In this document: positions 1 through 13,600 of the stretch, in pieces | Layout: each line of letters opens with the position of its first letter | Position numbering within the stretch: position 1 is the stretch's first letter | DNA from: Chrysomallon squamiferum | Taxonomy: Eukaryota; Mollusca; Gastropoda; Neomphalida; Peltospiridae | DNA: 64,000 nucleotides | Assembly: GCA_012295275.1 (NCBI GenBank) | Contig: CM022665.1 | Location: forward strand, 1,413,452-1,477,451 | Direction of reading: 5' to 3' | Position numbers and translations under genes: made by a program | The notes under the pieces: generated by a model | The model's input: the letters and a program-made list of their open reading frames with translations, nothing else | Databases searched by the model: none | Told to the model about the DNA's origin: nothing

Positions 1-2663
1 TTTAGAGAAATATTAAATTCTAAGTCATCCAGATATCTAGCCATAATTTTGTATTTAAATCCGATTTCACTCGAAAATGAAATCGGAATTAAAAATAAAC
101 AGATATATAACTTTTTATGACAGAAATATATTAATGGTTATTTATAGTCTTCGCTAACTTTCATATGCTTTATATCGCTTACAAATCTTAGGAGTAATGA
201 TAATAACGTTATAGCACTGAAAAGCAGAATAAATAAAACTTCATGGAAGCTAGAGAGATTTAGCTCACTTATTCTCTTTTTATCTATGTTCATTTGTGTG
301 TTTATTTGTGTGTATGTGTGTGTATGTGTGCTTATGTGTGTATGTGGGTGAGTATGAGCGGAGGAAATATATGCGTACAAAATAGAAACGCTTCCCGATG
401 GGTTTTGATGGATTGTTTTTTTTTTTTTTTTAAAACCCAGCTACTGTCAAAAAAAAAAAAAAAAAAAAAAATGAACATGTTGTTTCCTGAATTACCAAAG
501 CTGAGGTTTAGCATAGACGTAACTTTCACGTACCGCACTGGTATCGTCTTTTCTCACGATATTTCTTTGAAACGGGAAAGCCTGTACGTACGTATGCATT
601 TCCGTATCGTTATAACAATTTTTGGAAACATATAAAGGGTGTCTTGTTTTTATGATTTTCTTTAATTATATTTGCACAGATCTGTGCTGCTTAAGTTGCA
701 CTTTCTTGCATAGTTTTCACATAAATGATCGACAAAGACAGATCCCCTTTTCTTCTAAAAAAAAGCCGTTGTACCACAGCCTCAATGAGGTTACGATTTC
801 GGGTGCTAAATTCAGACTAATAGATGGAAATCGAAATAACGCTATGCAAACCGTATTTGATATTTTCTTAATAAATAAATAAAGACAAAGGATATCTTTC
901 TTAATACGTCAACGTTCATAACAAAATGTATTCATTGATTCGTTCATGCAGATAGTGGTAAGTAATTATAACAATTAAGTGCCAACCTTTTATTAATACT
1001 TTATATATATATATAAAATTCACCATTCCATTAAGTAGAATGAAGGGCTATTTTGTCGATCTATTAAGAGGTTTTTAAAATATGTAATTAATAATATAGA
1101 ATTGCTATAGTCTTGTCCTGCATTATAATGGATTACCAAACTTATTTAGTCAGTCACCAGTGGTTATTGAAAATGTCTTGTACATTGGTTTTTGAATTTT
1201 GAATGCCATACTCAAAATTCTGTTCTGGTATTCAACCTTGAAATACATCTATCTATATATATATATATATATATATGTATATCTAAATATATCTATCTAC
1301 GCGCGCTCGCGCGCACACACACCCACCCACACACACACTCACGTATTATTTTAGACTCAGGCCTTGGATTAGCTATGATTACATCCTAGTTTGAGCCACT
1401 AATTTCGTGGATATTTTGTTATTATCAGTCTTCCAGATCTGCTAAATGCGCTAAAAAAAGTACAGTGACTAACAAAAGCAGCATGACACTCTCGTAATGA
1501 GTCCTGAAAATCGTATGCGAAATTTTGACGTGGGATTTGAATTCTGCGATCAGGAAAAGGAATAATTGGGAAGAAGCAGATGTTTTGCTGTATGCGGCTA
1601 TCAAATGTCAAAGGAAGTAGGCATAATTATTAGATAATTATCGCCAGGAAAATGAAAACTATTAAAAGGCAATTTTAATGTCTATGAAATATATAAAATA
1701 ATTTTAAATTTATGTAATTAAAAACCCCAGTTAATGGTATTAGTCTTATTTTTAACGGGTATTTATACACTGTCAGCAGTCTCTTTTAAACAGGAATCTC
1801 TGCTTCTTGGTAGAAAGCCAACAAATGCTAGCATTAATTACTTTTTAAAATCAACAACAGTTAGTCGAATTATTACAGACTGATTTAGCAGTTTACAGTT
1901 TACAGAAATAATACACACTGATTAATTAGAGAATATTGGACTAATTTGCAGTGATGTTTTAGTAATAAACATTAGTAACCCATGAAATACCTTATCACAA
2001 TGCTTCTGTATAAATACTGTACATAATATCCTAATAACAGATAATGGTATTACTGAACAACTATGTTTACAAACCACAAGTATGATTCATAATTTTTTTT
2101 TCTCAGCTTTATATGACTGATATTGTCGATATAAAATTTCTATTCGAAGATAAAAGTATCTTTTAAGTAGAGGCTAAAAATGAGGAAGAATAAAATCTTT
2201 TATCAGTGAATATTCAGCGAATGTATCTCTTGTTTTTAACCTTTATAGTGTAGCACTATTCTTCTCTCTCTGTTTCAATAACTCTATTGCTTTGTGCCGT
2301 GATTTCATGTTTCTCTAATCTTGGTTTTAAGCAAATCGATTAGCTGCTGTTGACACATTTTTCTCTCTTCTGAACTGAAGTGCACACTCGAAAATGCTGG
2401 CACGTTTTACTTTGGACAAATATGTTAATACAGACACAGTTCCAGAAAATAATATTTTCAGAGTGCTGTCTTCACTTTAACTCCTTGTACTGGCTTCATT
2501 CCGAAGTTAGAAGTTTGTTTTGAACACTGATAGTATTCCTGGCAACTTGATAATAATTTCCAAAATTAAACGCCTCGAGCAAGCCGTCCGTCTTCTATCG
2601 TTCATGATAATTCAACATTTGGCAAGTGTAAACATTATTTAATTTTTAGCACTTAAAACTGAT

Positions 2664-2721
<58 letters not shown>

Positions 2722-4193
2722 TGATGATGATAATGATGGTGATGATGATGATGTTCATCATAATAATGTTGATGATGACAGTATTACTATCTATTTTTTT
2801 TCTTTCACTTTATTATTATTAGTAATTATTATTCTTATCTTTTTAAAACTAAAAATGTACATAATTCAAGATTAATATTTTCATTCAGCTGGTGAACATG
2901 GATATGACCACGATTTTGAACAACCGACATTACAAAATAATTTGTTCATTTTTATTACTTGCCGGAAACAAGTTTTCTTAAAAGCAGCTAAAAAGAGTTA
3001 ATGGTCTGTTATAAGCTGTCTAAACTGCGTATTGGCAAATACACTGTTTTTTGTTATTTTATTATAATATACTCTGTAGACATATATAGTCAGAGACAGT
3101 AGTCTGCTGAAAGGGTTTTTTCGAATTATATACATTCATCTTCAGTTTTACTTCACACTTTTATAGCTGATTCTTTTTCTTCTTTTTTCTTTTTTCTTGG
3201 TATAAACATATTAAATTATCCATATCTGGAACCCTACAAATATAAAACACACACATTTTATCTATCTGTCTGTCTGTGTCTTTCCTATTCAGACTGAATG
3301 ATTATAGTTATTAAATAAATACATACATATGGCCAGTAGCAGAGAAGTTTGACCCGACAAAATTAACATTCTTTTCAAGGGAAAATTATCGATTAATACA
3401 ATAATGACAGAAAATAATGAGATCATTAAAAGTCCGTGCAGTATTAGATAATCTCAAAGATAACGTCTCCTTCACACATAACAATTTTGTTCGCCAACAA
3501 GTAGAATATTAGTAATATAATCGAATTATTCCGAATGTTGTAAACAAGTTTTTGAAGGCGTGGACTTTAATGAAGACAAGAAGCAGAGTTATAGAGTTTT
3601 CCTTTGTGTAAGGAAAAGGGATTTATGTGATCATTTTATTGATTCGTGGCAGGCTAATTGTAATATTTGTGTTAACATCTGAGTTCAGTTTTGTCCTTCT
3701 TATCCGAGAGTATTGTTTTACAGCAAAACCTTCATTATAATGCACAACCAAATTTTATAATATAATAAAAAATGTAGACGAAGAAACCTTACTTCAGCAT
3801 GGGTTAAGTTCCACCCGATATCGAAATTATGAAAACCTATATTTTTTTTTATTCCCTATCATATATGTATTAATAATAATAATAAAAAAAGCCCAGTTAG
3901 TGAACTTCATAAGTTTGAAAAACAAGCTTGGATATCGAAACATTTTAGATAATAAAATAGGTTTGTCGTATTAAAAGACAGCATAATTATTGAACTGAGA
4001 GCATAGTAGTAATATAAAGTCAATAAATAACTTAATTATGTTACAAATAGTGTCCATCTTGAAAAATGATATATTTCACTGAAATTAATATTTTGCGGAT
4101 GACGAACGATTTTGATTCCTTTATAAGCCAAACCCATCATTAGAACATTTACCAGAACTTTTTATTGCTTACATATACTGTAATGAATATTAA
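1..4193. other. Intergenic AT-rich DNA, no gene recognised
   Basis: No open frame here looks like a protein-coding gene. What can be seen is simple sequence: GT-rich DNA around 294-352, poly(T) and poly(A) tracts at 417-470, a TA run at 1253-1276 followed by CA-rich DNA to about 1342, and an AAT/ATG trinucleotide run at about 2668-2755. A short stretch near 1535-1550 weakly resembles a tRNA B box, which could mark an old SINE, but no A box was found with it. Confidence 0.6.
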
Positions 4194-4211
4194 TATTATT
4201 ATTATTATTAT

Positions 4212-4243
<32 letters not shown>

Positions 4244-4332
4244 ATAGTAGTAGTAGTAGTAGTAGAAGAAGTATTGTTGTTGTTGTTATTATTATTATCA
4301 TTATTATCATTATAATTATTATTATTATTATT
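4194..4332. repeat. Compound ATT/AGT trinucleotide microsatellite
   Basis: Runs of ATT, then AGT, then GTT and ATT make a compound trinucleotide repeat of about 140 bp. It gives open frames on both strands that encode poly-Ser, poly-Ile or poly-Asn, which are artefacts of the repeat. Confidence 0.9.
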
Positions 4333-4849
4333 CTGTCTATGTCTCAAATAATAATATTTTGCGGTAAAAATAAATTCTGTAAAATCTCCTGCACTGTGAC
4401 CCTAATTCTAATAACTTCCCAGCCAGTATTGAATAAAGCACAAATTTTATCTTCGAAGTTAATCAGATTGTGATATTCAAGGATTTTTCGAGGTCCGCGT
4501 AAAAATAACGTAAAGATAAATGAGTATTTGAGAGGAATAAATACTATTATAAGAAAAATTAAATAAAAGTTAACGTAAAGATAATGAAGTATAATAATAG
4601 ATTCTAGGCAGGTAGCTAATAGGCGATTAAAATTAATGAATATGAAAGCGTACGTTTGACATGTTCTGATAAATATATTATTAATGATCATTAGGAGTCA
4701 AACGTATATATCTGTGTAATTAATATACAAGAAAGGACACTATCTTGAGCCATTCCACTTGTACCTTCCCAAGAATTAGAAAAACAGCTAGCATGAGTTT
4801 TGATACATCAGTAGTGGGGCAGTGCGAGAAATAAGAATATCTCGAAAAA

Positions 4850-4922
4850 TGTAACAAGAGGGGTCGATCTTACTTTTCTGTGGCTAACGAGCTTAAGTAA
4901 TGTAACGACTGAGCTACCGCCA
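4850..4922 (-). repeat. tRNA-like head of a SINE (candidate)
   Basis: Read on the minus strand, the segment starts GGCGGTAGCTCAGTCGTTAC, which resembles a tRNA 5' end with an A box. About 45 bases later comes GATCGACCCC, close to a B box (GGTTCGANNCC). This spacing fits a pol III promoter of a tRNA-derived SINE. The cloverleaf is not convincing, so a functional tRNA is unlikely. The tail towards lower coordinates could not be delimited. Confidence 0.45.
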
Positions 4923-4974
4923 CATTCTGTAGGGGGGTATCGGGGGAAAAAACACAATAATCGTTTACTTCACG

Positions 4975-5534
4975 TGTTACCTCGCCGTGGAAGCATCTTT
5001 GTTGTGTTGTGCTCGCGTTTTGTGCAGTATTTTGCAATATTTTTTTTCTGACCATTAATCCTAAGAAAGTGAGTGCAAAGGACAGTGCTGAGAAGAAGAA
5101 GCAGATTATGTCCATTGAATTAAAGCCTGAATTCATAGAAAAACATGTAGTCGACTTGGCTGGGCAGTACGAGCGTAGTACTTCTACAATATGTACCATA
5201 TTGAAGCTGAATGAGTCGATAAAGGCTATAATTCCAGCCAAAGGCGTTAAAATAATTTGTCTGATCTCCAAGATAAATACACTTTACAAAACCAATTTAT
5301 TTCTTTACATTCACTTTTATTTTGTTTTTATAACAATATTTCTTATTTAAAAAAAAAACACGTTACAAAAAATAAAATAAAATAAATAAATAAAATAAAT
5401 TTTAGTGGTTTTGGGGGGCCGGAACGGATTAATGGTATTTCAATTAATTTCAGTTCGGAAAATTGATTTGATATACGAGCAAATTGAGATACGAGCTCGG
5501 TCACGGAACGAATTAAACTCGTAAGTCAAGGTAC

Positions 5535-5539
<5 letters not shown>
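4975..5539 (+). mobile_element. Tigger-like (pogo superfamily) DNA transposon remnant
   Basis: An open frame from 5009 contains, at about 5057-5255, the start of a Tigger/TIGD-type transposase: a PKKVSAKDSAEKKK stretch, an IEKH motif and an ARQY-like AGQYERSTSTICTIL segment. These belong to the N-terminal CENP-B/psq helix-turn-helix DNA-binding domain. The segment between IEKH and VVDLAGQ looks shorter than in intact relatives, the frame stops soon after, and no DDE catalytic domain follows. At about 5470-5539 lies what looks like the right terminal inverted repeat, ending CTCGTAAGTCAAGGTACCAG; no matching left end is visible. This is a deleted, non-autonomous copy. The family assignment rests on motif recognition only. 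Confidence 0.7.

Positions 5540-5578
<39 letters not shown>
5538..5578. repeat. (TG)n with short TA tail
   Basis: A dinucleotide run directly abuts the right end of the Tigger remnant. Confidence 0.9.
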
Positions 5579-5579
<1 letters not shown>

Positions 5580-7603
5580 GAAGAAATTTCATGTCGAATG
5601 TAATACGTGAAACACATTAAGGATTACATTTCCAGTGGTAACATAGCAACACGGTTTTCACTCCGTTAAACACTGTTCGTGTAAACGTCTAACATTTAGA
5701 TATCTTCTATTTTTATATTCATTAACTTCCAAATCACGTAGGTAACAGGAAGCGTGCAAGAAGCTGGCTCTAAAGCGTCTTGTTGGATTGTTTAATGCTA
5801 TCAAGTCAAAATAAATCTGATTAGCAATCAGCCTGGTTTTGTCTGAAACAACTGATATTTTCATTAAGATTTAACCATTTTAATTTTCGTTCATTTGGAA
5901 AGGAAATTTCTGTAATTAATGTATGATCGTAAACAATCAATACAAATAGAAGGAAACAATGAAAACAACGAAAAAATAAAACAGTAAGTAATCATCAACA
6001 ACAACAACAATAGCAGCATTTTGTTGATGTTGTTTCTGTTACTGTTATTATTATTATTGCTGTTATTGTTATTATTATAATAATAATTATTATTATTGTT
6101 GTTGTTTTTGTTGTTAGATTATCATCATCATCATCATTATTATTGTTATTATTAATATTATTATTATTATAACAACAACAACAGCAACAAAATAATCCCC
6201 TAATAAAAATTATGAATTAGGATCATTAAATTCATCAGCAGTACATAGTCATTAGAAAATAACAGATTAATCAGTTCCTACTACTATCACCACAATGAAT
6301 AGGACAAAAATAATAAAATAGTTTTCATAATTTGTTCTAATATTCGGAACCCTTCTCTCGTTAGCATATAAAAGTCATAAGAACGTTTTATTGAAATAAA
6401 TAATGTTATAAAAGGCCTCATACACATCACAACAGCCACCTCTAGGTTTTGATAAAGATAAAAAACAAAACAAAAAAACCCACCTAATTATCAATCATGA
6501 TAAAGCCCAAACCTTTGGCCCACCTTGTAAAGTACAAAGTTTATTTTTTGTTTGTGAAATTACCAGGCAAGGAAAGACAACCTTTATAGTCGTAATAGGC
6601 ATGGGCATATATGGATTCTTTGGTTAAGTAGGGCAGCGGGGTTGACTTGCCTGAAATTTTACACAGACAAAAACTCAAGAAAATTTAAAATAGACGTCGT
6701 CTGTTTTTTGTTTTTTTTCGATTGACGACACACAGCTAGCACAAATAATATCTTAAAAGATATGTTTGTTAATTTGTTAATCATTTGTTTATCCGATTTT
6801 TGTTTCTTCTCGCTTTGTTTAAATCTTACGCACTGTTTTGCACGAATTTTGGAGTACGGCTGCCCTTCAACCCCCTGCGAATCAGACATCTCATTCATTT
6901 AACATAATATAGAGTTAGCTCCTATAACTGTCCTATAACTGTCGATCTCTTACTTTTTGCCGAATTTTAAGCAGATGGTATATTATCTAGTAGATCTCAT
7001 CTGTATCCCGTAAATTGAAATGTATTTAAATTTAGTCATTTACAAATTTCGTAGATGGAATATTGAACAATTAAAAACTCATATCGAACTTTCGGATAAA
7101 TATCATGCTGTTGGGAATATGTATAAATGTGTGTATGAGTGTGTCTTTATACCAAAACTTACATAAAGTTTTATCTTTAGAATGATCGATTCAGTTTGTC
7201 TTTAGATTAACGAATCCGCTGATATTCGTATCTCACTGCCACTGCATCGGTTAAAGAGGTTCATGTCTCCTTTAGCTATCGATTACACTGGAGATAGGGA
7301 GGTTCAACGGAAATTAAATCACGAAAGAATTCCTGCAAAGACGTCAGAGATTTTCAAAGGACTTTTCTTCTCTAATAAAAGCTACTAAGCATTTAATAGA
7401 AAACTAAGAAGGGTCGCTGACATCGAGCTAACAGACTTTATTATTTTAAAGGAATTTTGTTTGAATAAATAGTGCTAGGAACTGATGATGAAATAATGAT
7501 AAACATAACAATAGTAACAAATCAGAAAAAAATAATTTAGTTACAAATCAATGCATGTGTCTCAGATGACATGGAGACAAATATAAAGAGGAGCATGATA
7601 GCA
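5579..7603. other. Intergenic DNA with ATT/CAA trinucleotide runs
   Basis: No gene recognised. Mixed trinucleotide repeats (CAA, ATT, ATC) occupy about 5995-6185. Short open frames at 5658-5864 and 6659-6898 on the minus strand show no motif or codon pattern that suggests a protein. Confidence 0.55.
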
Positions 7604-10600
7604 TGAAGACTTAGAGGTAGATATGTACATACTGATATGAAGACACATAGAGGTAGATATCTATAAAATGATCTGAAGACACATACAGGTAGATATGTAT
7701 AAAATGATATGAAGACACATAGAGGTAGATATGTATAAAACGAAATAAAGACATATACAGGAACATATGTCTAAAATGAGATAAAGAAACATAGAGGTAC
7801 ATATGTATAAACTGTTATGAAGACATAGAGGTAGATATGTATATACTGATATGAAGACACAGAGGTAGATATGTATAAAATGATAAAAAGACACAGAGGT
7901 AGATATGTATAAAATGATATGAAGACACATAGAGGTAGATATGTATAAACTGTTATGAAGACACAGAGGTAGATATGTATAAAATGATATGAAGACACAT
8001 AGAGGTAGATATGTATAAACTGATATGAAGACAAAGAGGTAGATATGTATAAACAGTTATGAAGACACATAGAGGTAGATATGTATAAACTGGTATGAAG
8101 ACACAGAGGTAGATATGTATAAACTGAAATGAAGACATACATGTAGATATGTATAAACTGGTATTAAGACACATAGAGGTAGATATGTATAAACTGATAT
8201 GAAGACACAGAGGTAGATATGTATAAACTGATTTGAAGACACATAGAGGTAGATATGTATAAACTGATATGAAGACACATAGAGGTAGATATGTATAAAC
8301 TGTTATGAAGACACATAGAGGTAGATATGTATAAACTGTTATGAAGACACACAGAGGTAGATATGTATAAACTGTTATGAAGACACAGAGCTAGATATGT
8401 ATAAAATGATATGAAGACATAGATGTAGATATGTATAAACTGGTATTAAGACACATAGAGGTAGATATGTATAAACTGATATGAAGACACAGAGGTAGAT
8501 ATGTATAAACTGATTTGAAGACACATAGAGGTAGATATGTATAAACTGTTATGAAGACACACAGAGGTAGATATGTATAAACTGTTATGAAGACACAGAG
8601 GTAGATATCTATAAAATGAAATCAAGACATAGATGTAGATATGTATAAACTGGTATTAAGACACATAGAGGTAGATATGTATAAACTGATATGAACACAC
8701 ATACAGGTAGATATGTATAAACAGTTATGAAGACATAGAGGTAGATATGTATTAAATCATAAAAAAACAGAGGTAGATATATATAATCTGATATGAAGAC
8801 ACATAGATGTAGATATGTATAAACTGATATGAAGACACATAGAGGTAGATATGTATAAACTGATATGAAGACACACAGAGGTAGATAGCTATAAAATGAT
8901 CTGAAGACACATAGAGGTAGATATGTATAAAATGATATGAAGACACATAGAGGTAGATATGTATAAAATGAAATAAAGACATATAGAGGAACATATGTAT
9001 AAAATGAGATAAAGAAACATAGAGGTAGATATGTATAAACTGTTATGAAGACATAGAGGTAGATGTGTATATACTGATATGAAGACACAGAGGTAGATAT
9101 GTATAAAATGAGATAAAGAAACATAGAGGTAGATATGTATAAACTGTCATGAAGACATAGAGGTAGATATGTATATACTGATATGAAGACAAAGAGGTAG
9201 ATATGTATAAAATGATATGAAGACACATAGAGGTAGATATGTATATAGGGATATGAAGACACAGAGGTAGATATGTATAAACTGATATAGAGACACATAG
9301 AGATAGACATGTATAAACAGTTATGAAGACACATAGAGGTAGATATGTATAAACTGGTATGAAGACACAGAGGTAGATATGTATAAACTGATATGAAGAC
9401 ACAGACGTAGATATGTATAAACTGATATAAAGACACATAGAGGTAGACATGTATAAACTGTTATGAATACACATAGAGGTAGATATCTATTAAATGATAA
9501 AAAGACAGAGAGGTAGATATGTATAAACTGTTATGAAGACACATAGAGGTAGATATGTATAAACTGTTATGAAGACACATAGAGGTAGATATCTATTAAA
9601 TGATAAAAAGACAGAGAGGTAGATATGTATAAACTGTTATGAAGACACATAGAGGTAGATATGTATAAAATGATATGAAGACATAGTGGTAGATATGTAT
9701 AAACTGAAATGAAGACACAGATGTAGATATGTATAAACTGTTATGAAGAAACACAGAGGTAGATATCTATAAAATGATATCAAGACACAGAGGTAGATAT
9801 ATATAAACAGTTATGAAGACACACAGAGGTAGATATGTATAAACTGATATCAAGACACAGAGGTAGATATGTATAAAATGATATGAAGACATAGATGTAG
9901 ATATGTATAAACTGTTATGAAGATACATAGAGGCAGATATGTATAAACTGATATGAAGACATAGAGATAGATATGTATAAACTGATATGAAGACAAAGAG
10001 GCAGATATGTATAAACTGATATGAAGACAAAGAGGTAGATATGTATAAACTGTTATGAAGACACAGAGGTAGATATGTATAAACTGATATGAAGACACAC
10101 AGAGGTAGATATGTATAAACTGATATGAAGACACATACAGATAGCTATGTATATACTGATATGACGACACAGAGGTAGATATCTATAAACTGATATGAAG
10201 ACACATAGAGGTAGATATGTATTAAATGATAAAAAGAAAGAGGTAGATATATATAATCTGATATGAAGACACATAGAGGTAGATATGTATAAACTGAAAA
10301 ATGATACACAGAAGATGTATAAACATATGAGGTAGATATGTATAAACTGATATGAAGACACAGAGGTAGATATGTATAAACTGATATGAAGACACAGAGG
10401 TAGATATGTATAAACTGATATAAAGACACAGAGGTAGATATGTATAAACTGGTATTAAGACACATAGAGGTAGATATGTATAAACTGATATGAAGACACA
10501 GAGGTAGATATGTATAAACTGATTTGAAGACACATAGAGGTAGATATGTATAAACTGTTATGAAGACACACAGAGGTAGATATGTATAAACTGTTATGAA

Positions 10601-13600
10601 GACACAGAGGTAGATATCTATAAAATGAAATCAAGACATAGATGTAGATATGTATAAACTGGTATTAAGACACATAGAGGTAGATATGTATAAACTGATA
10701 TGAACACACATACAGGTAGATATGTATAAACAGTTATGAAGACATAGAGGTAGATATGTATTAAATCATAAAAAAACAGAGGTAGATATATATAATCTCA
10801 TATGAAGACACATAGATGTAGATATGTATAAACTGATATGAAGACACATAGAGGTAGATATGTATAAACTGATATGAAGACACACAGAGGTAGATAGCTA
10901 TAAAATGATCTGAAGACACATAGAGGTAGATATGTATAAAATGATATGAAGACACATAGAGGTAGATATGTATAAAATGAAATAAAGACATATACAGGAA
11001 CATATGTATAAAATGAGATAAAGAAACATAGAGGTAGATATGTATAAACTGTTATGAAGACATAGAGGTAGATGTGTATATACTGATATGAAGACACAGA
11101 GGTAGATATGTATAAAATGAGATAAAGAAACATAGAGGTAGATATGTATAAACTGTCATGAAGACATAGAGGTAGATATGTATATACTGATATGAAGACA
11201 AAGAGGTAGATATGTATAAACTGGTATGAAGACACAGAGGTAGATATGTATAAACTGATATGAAGACACAGACGTAGATATGTATAAACTGATATAAAGA
11301 CACATAGAGGTAGACATGTATAAACTGTTATGAATACACATAGAGGTAGATATCTATTAAATGATAAAAAAAGACAGAGAGGGAGATATGTATAAACTGT
11401 TATGAAGACACATAGAGGTAGATATGTATAAACTGTTATGAAGACACATAGAGGTAGATATCTATTAAATGATAAAAAGACAGAGAGGTAGATATGTATA
11501 AACTGTTATGAAGACACATAGAGGTAGATATGTATAAAATGATATGAAGACATAGTGGTAGATATGTATAAACTGAAATGAAGACACAGATGTAGATATG
11601 TATAAACTGTTATGAAGAAACACAGAGGTAGATATCTATAAAATGATATCAAGACACAGAGGTAGATATATATAAACAGTTATGAAGACACACAGAGGTA
11701 GATATGTATAAACTGATATCAAGACACAGAGGTAGATATGTATAAAATGATATGAAGACATAGATGTAGATATGTATAAACTGTTATGAAGATACATAGA
11801 GGCAGATATGTATAAACTGATATGAAGACATAGAGATAGATATGTATAAACTGATATGAAGACAAAGAGGCAGATATGTATAAACTGATATGAAGACAAA
11901 GAGGTAGATATGTATAAACTGTTATGAAGACACAGAGGTAGATATGTATAAACTGATATGAAGACACACAGAGGTAGATATGTATAAACTGATATGAAGA
12001 CACATACAGATAGCTATGTATATACTGATATGACGACACAGAGGTAGATATCTATAAACTGATATGAAGACACATAGAGGTAGATATGTATAAACTGATA
12101 TGAACACACATAGAGGTAGATATGTATAAACTGTTATGAAGACAAAGAGGTAGATATGTATTAAATGATAAAAAGAAAGAGGTAGATATATATAATCTGA
12201 TATGAAGACACATAGAGGTAGATATGTATAAAATGATACGAAGACACATAGAGGTAGATATGTATAAACTGATATGAAGACACAGAGGTAGATATGTATA
12301 AACTGATATGAAGACACAGAGGTAGATATGTATAAACTGATATAAAGACACAGAGGTAGATATGTATAAACTGATATAAAGACACAGAGGTAGATATGTA
12401 TAAACTGTTATGAAGACACACAGAGGTAGATATGTATAAACTGTTATGAAGACACAGAGGTAGATATGTATAAAATGAAATCAAGACATAGATGTAGATA
12501 TGTATAAACTGGTATTAAGACACATAGAGGTAGATATGTATAAACTGATATGAACACACATACAGGTAGATATGTATAAACAGTTATGAAGACATAGAGG
12601 TAGATATGTATTAAATCATAAAAAACAGAGGTAGATATATATAATCTGATATGAAGACACATAGATGTAGATATTTATAAAATGATATGAAGACACATAG
12701 AGGTAGATATGTATAAACTGATATGAAGACACACAGAGGTAGATAGCTATAAAATGATCTGAAGACACATAGAGGTAGATATGTATAAAATGATATGAAG
12801 ACACATAGAGGTAGATATGTATAAAATGAAATAAAGACATATACAGGAACATATGTATAAAATGAGATAAAGAAACATAGAGGTAGATCTGTATAAACTG
12901 TTATGAAGACATAGAGGTAGATGTGTATATACTGATATGAAGACACAGAGGTAGATATGTATAAAATGAGATAAAGAAACATAGAGGTAGATATGTATAA
13001 ACTGTTATGAAGACACACAGAGGTAGATATGTATAAACTGTTATGAAGACATAGAGGTAGATATGTATAAAATGAGATAAAGAAACATAGAGGTAGATAT
13101 GTATAAACTGTTATGAAGACACACAGAGGTAGATATGTATAAAATGATACCAAGACACAGAGGTAGATATGTATAAAATGATATGAAGACATAGAGGTAG
13201 ATATGTATAAATTGATATGAACACACATAGAGGTAGATATGTATAAACTGTTATGAAGACATAGAGGTAGGTATGTATTAAATGATAAAAAGACAGAGGT
13301 AGATATATATAATCTGATATGAAGACACATAGAGGTAGATATGTATAAACTGTTATGAAGACACATAGAGGTAGATATGTATAAACTGATATGAAGACAC
13401 ATAGAGGTACATAGCTATAAAATGATCTGAAGACACATAGAGATAGATATGTATAAAATGAAATAAAGACATATACAGGAACATATGTATAAAATGAGAT
13501 AAAGAAACATAGAGGTAGATATGTATAAACTGTTCTGAAGACATAGAGGTAGATATGTATATATTGATATGAAGACACAGAGGTAGATATGTATACACTG

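Noticed and set aside
2394-2480. A 28-codon frame starting MLARFTLDKYVN
   Set aside because: Too short, no splice sites or homology recognised.
4162-4473. Overlapping frames rich in Asn, Ser and Ile
   Set aside because: They are translated trinucleotide microsatellites on both strands.
4850-4922. A functional tRNA gene
   Set aside because: A and B boxes are present, but acceptor-stem pairing and an anticodon arm could not be made convincingly; a SINE head fits better.
4870-5271. 133-codon minus-strand frame
   Set aside because: It lies antisense to the Tigger DNA-binding domain and shows no domain of its own.
8609-9436. A 275-codon minus-strand open frame in array A, and many similar ones in both arrays
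   Set aside because: It consists entirely of satellite units, changes motif at each 34-bp unit and exists in all three frames. There is no start context, splice structure or domain.
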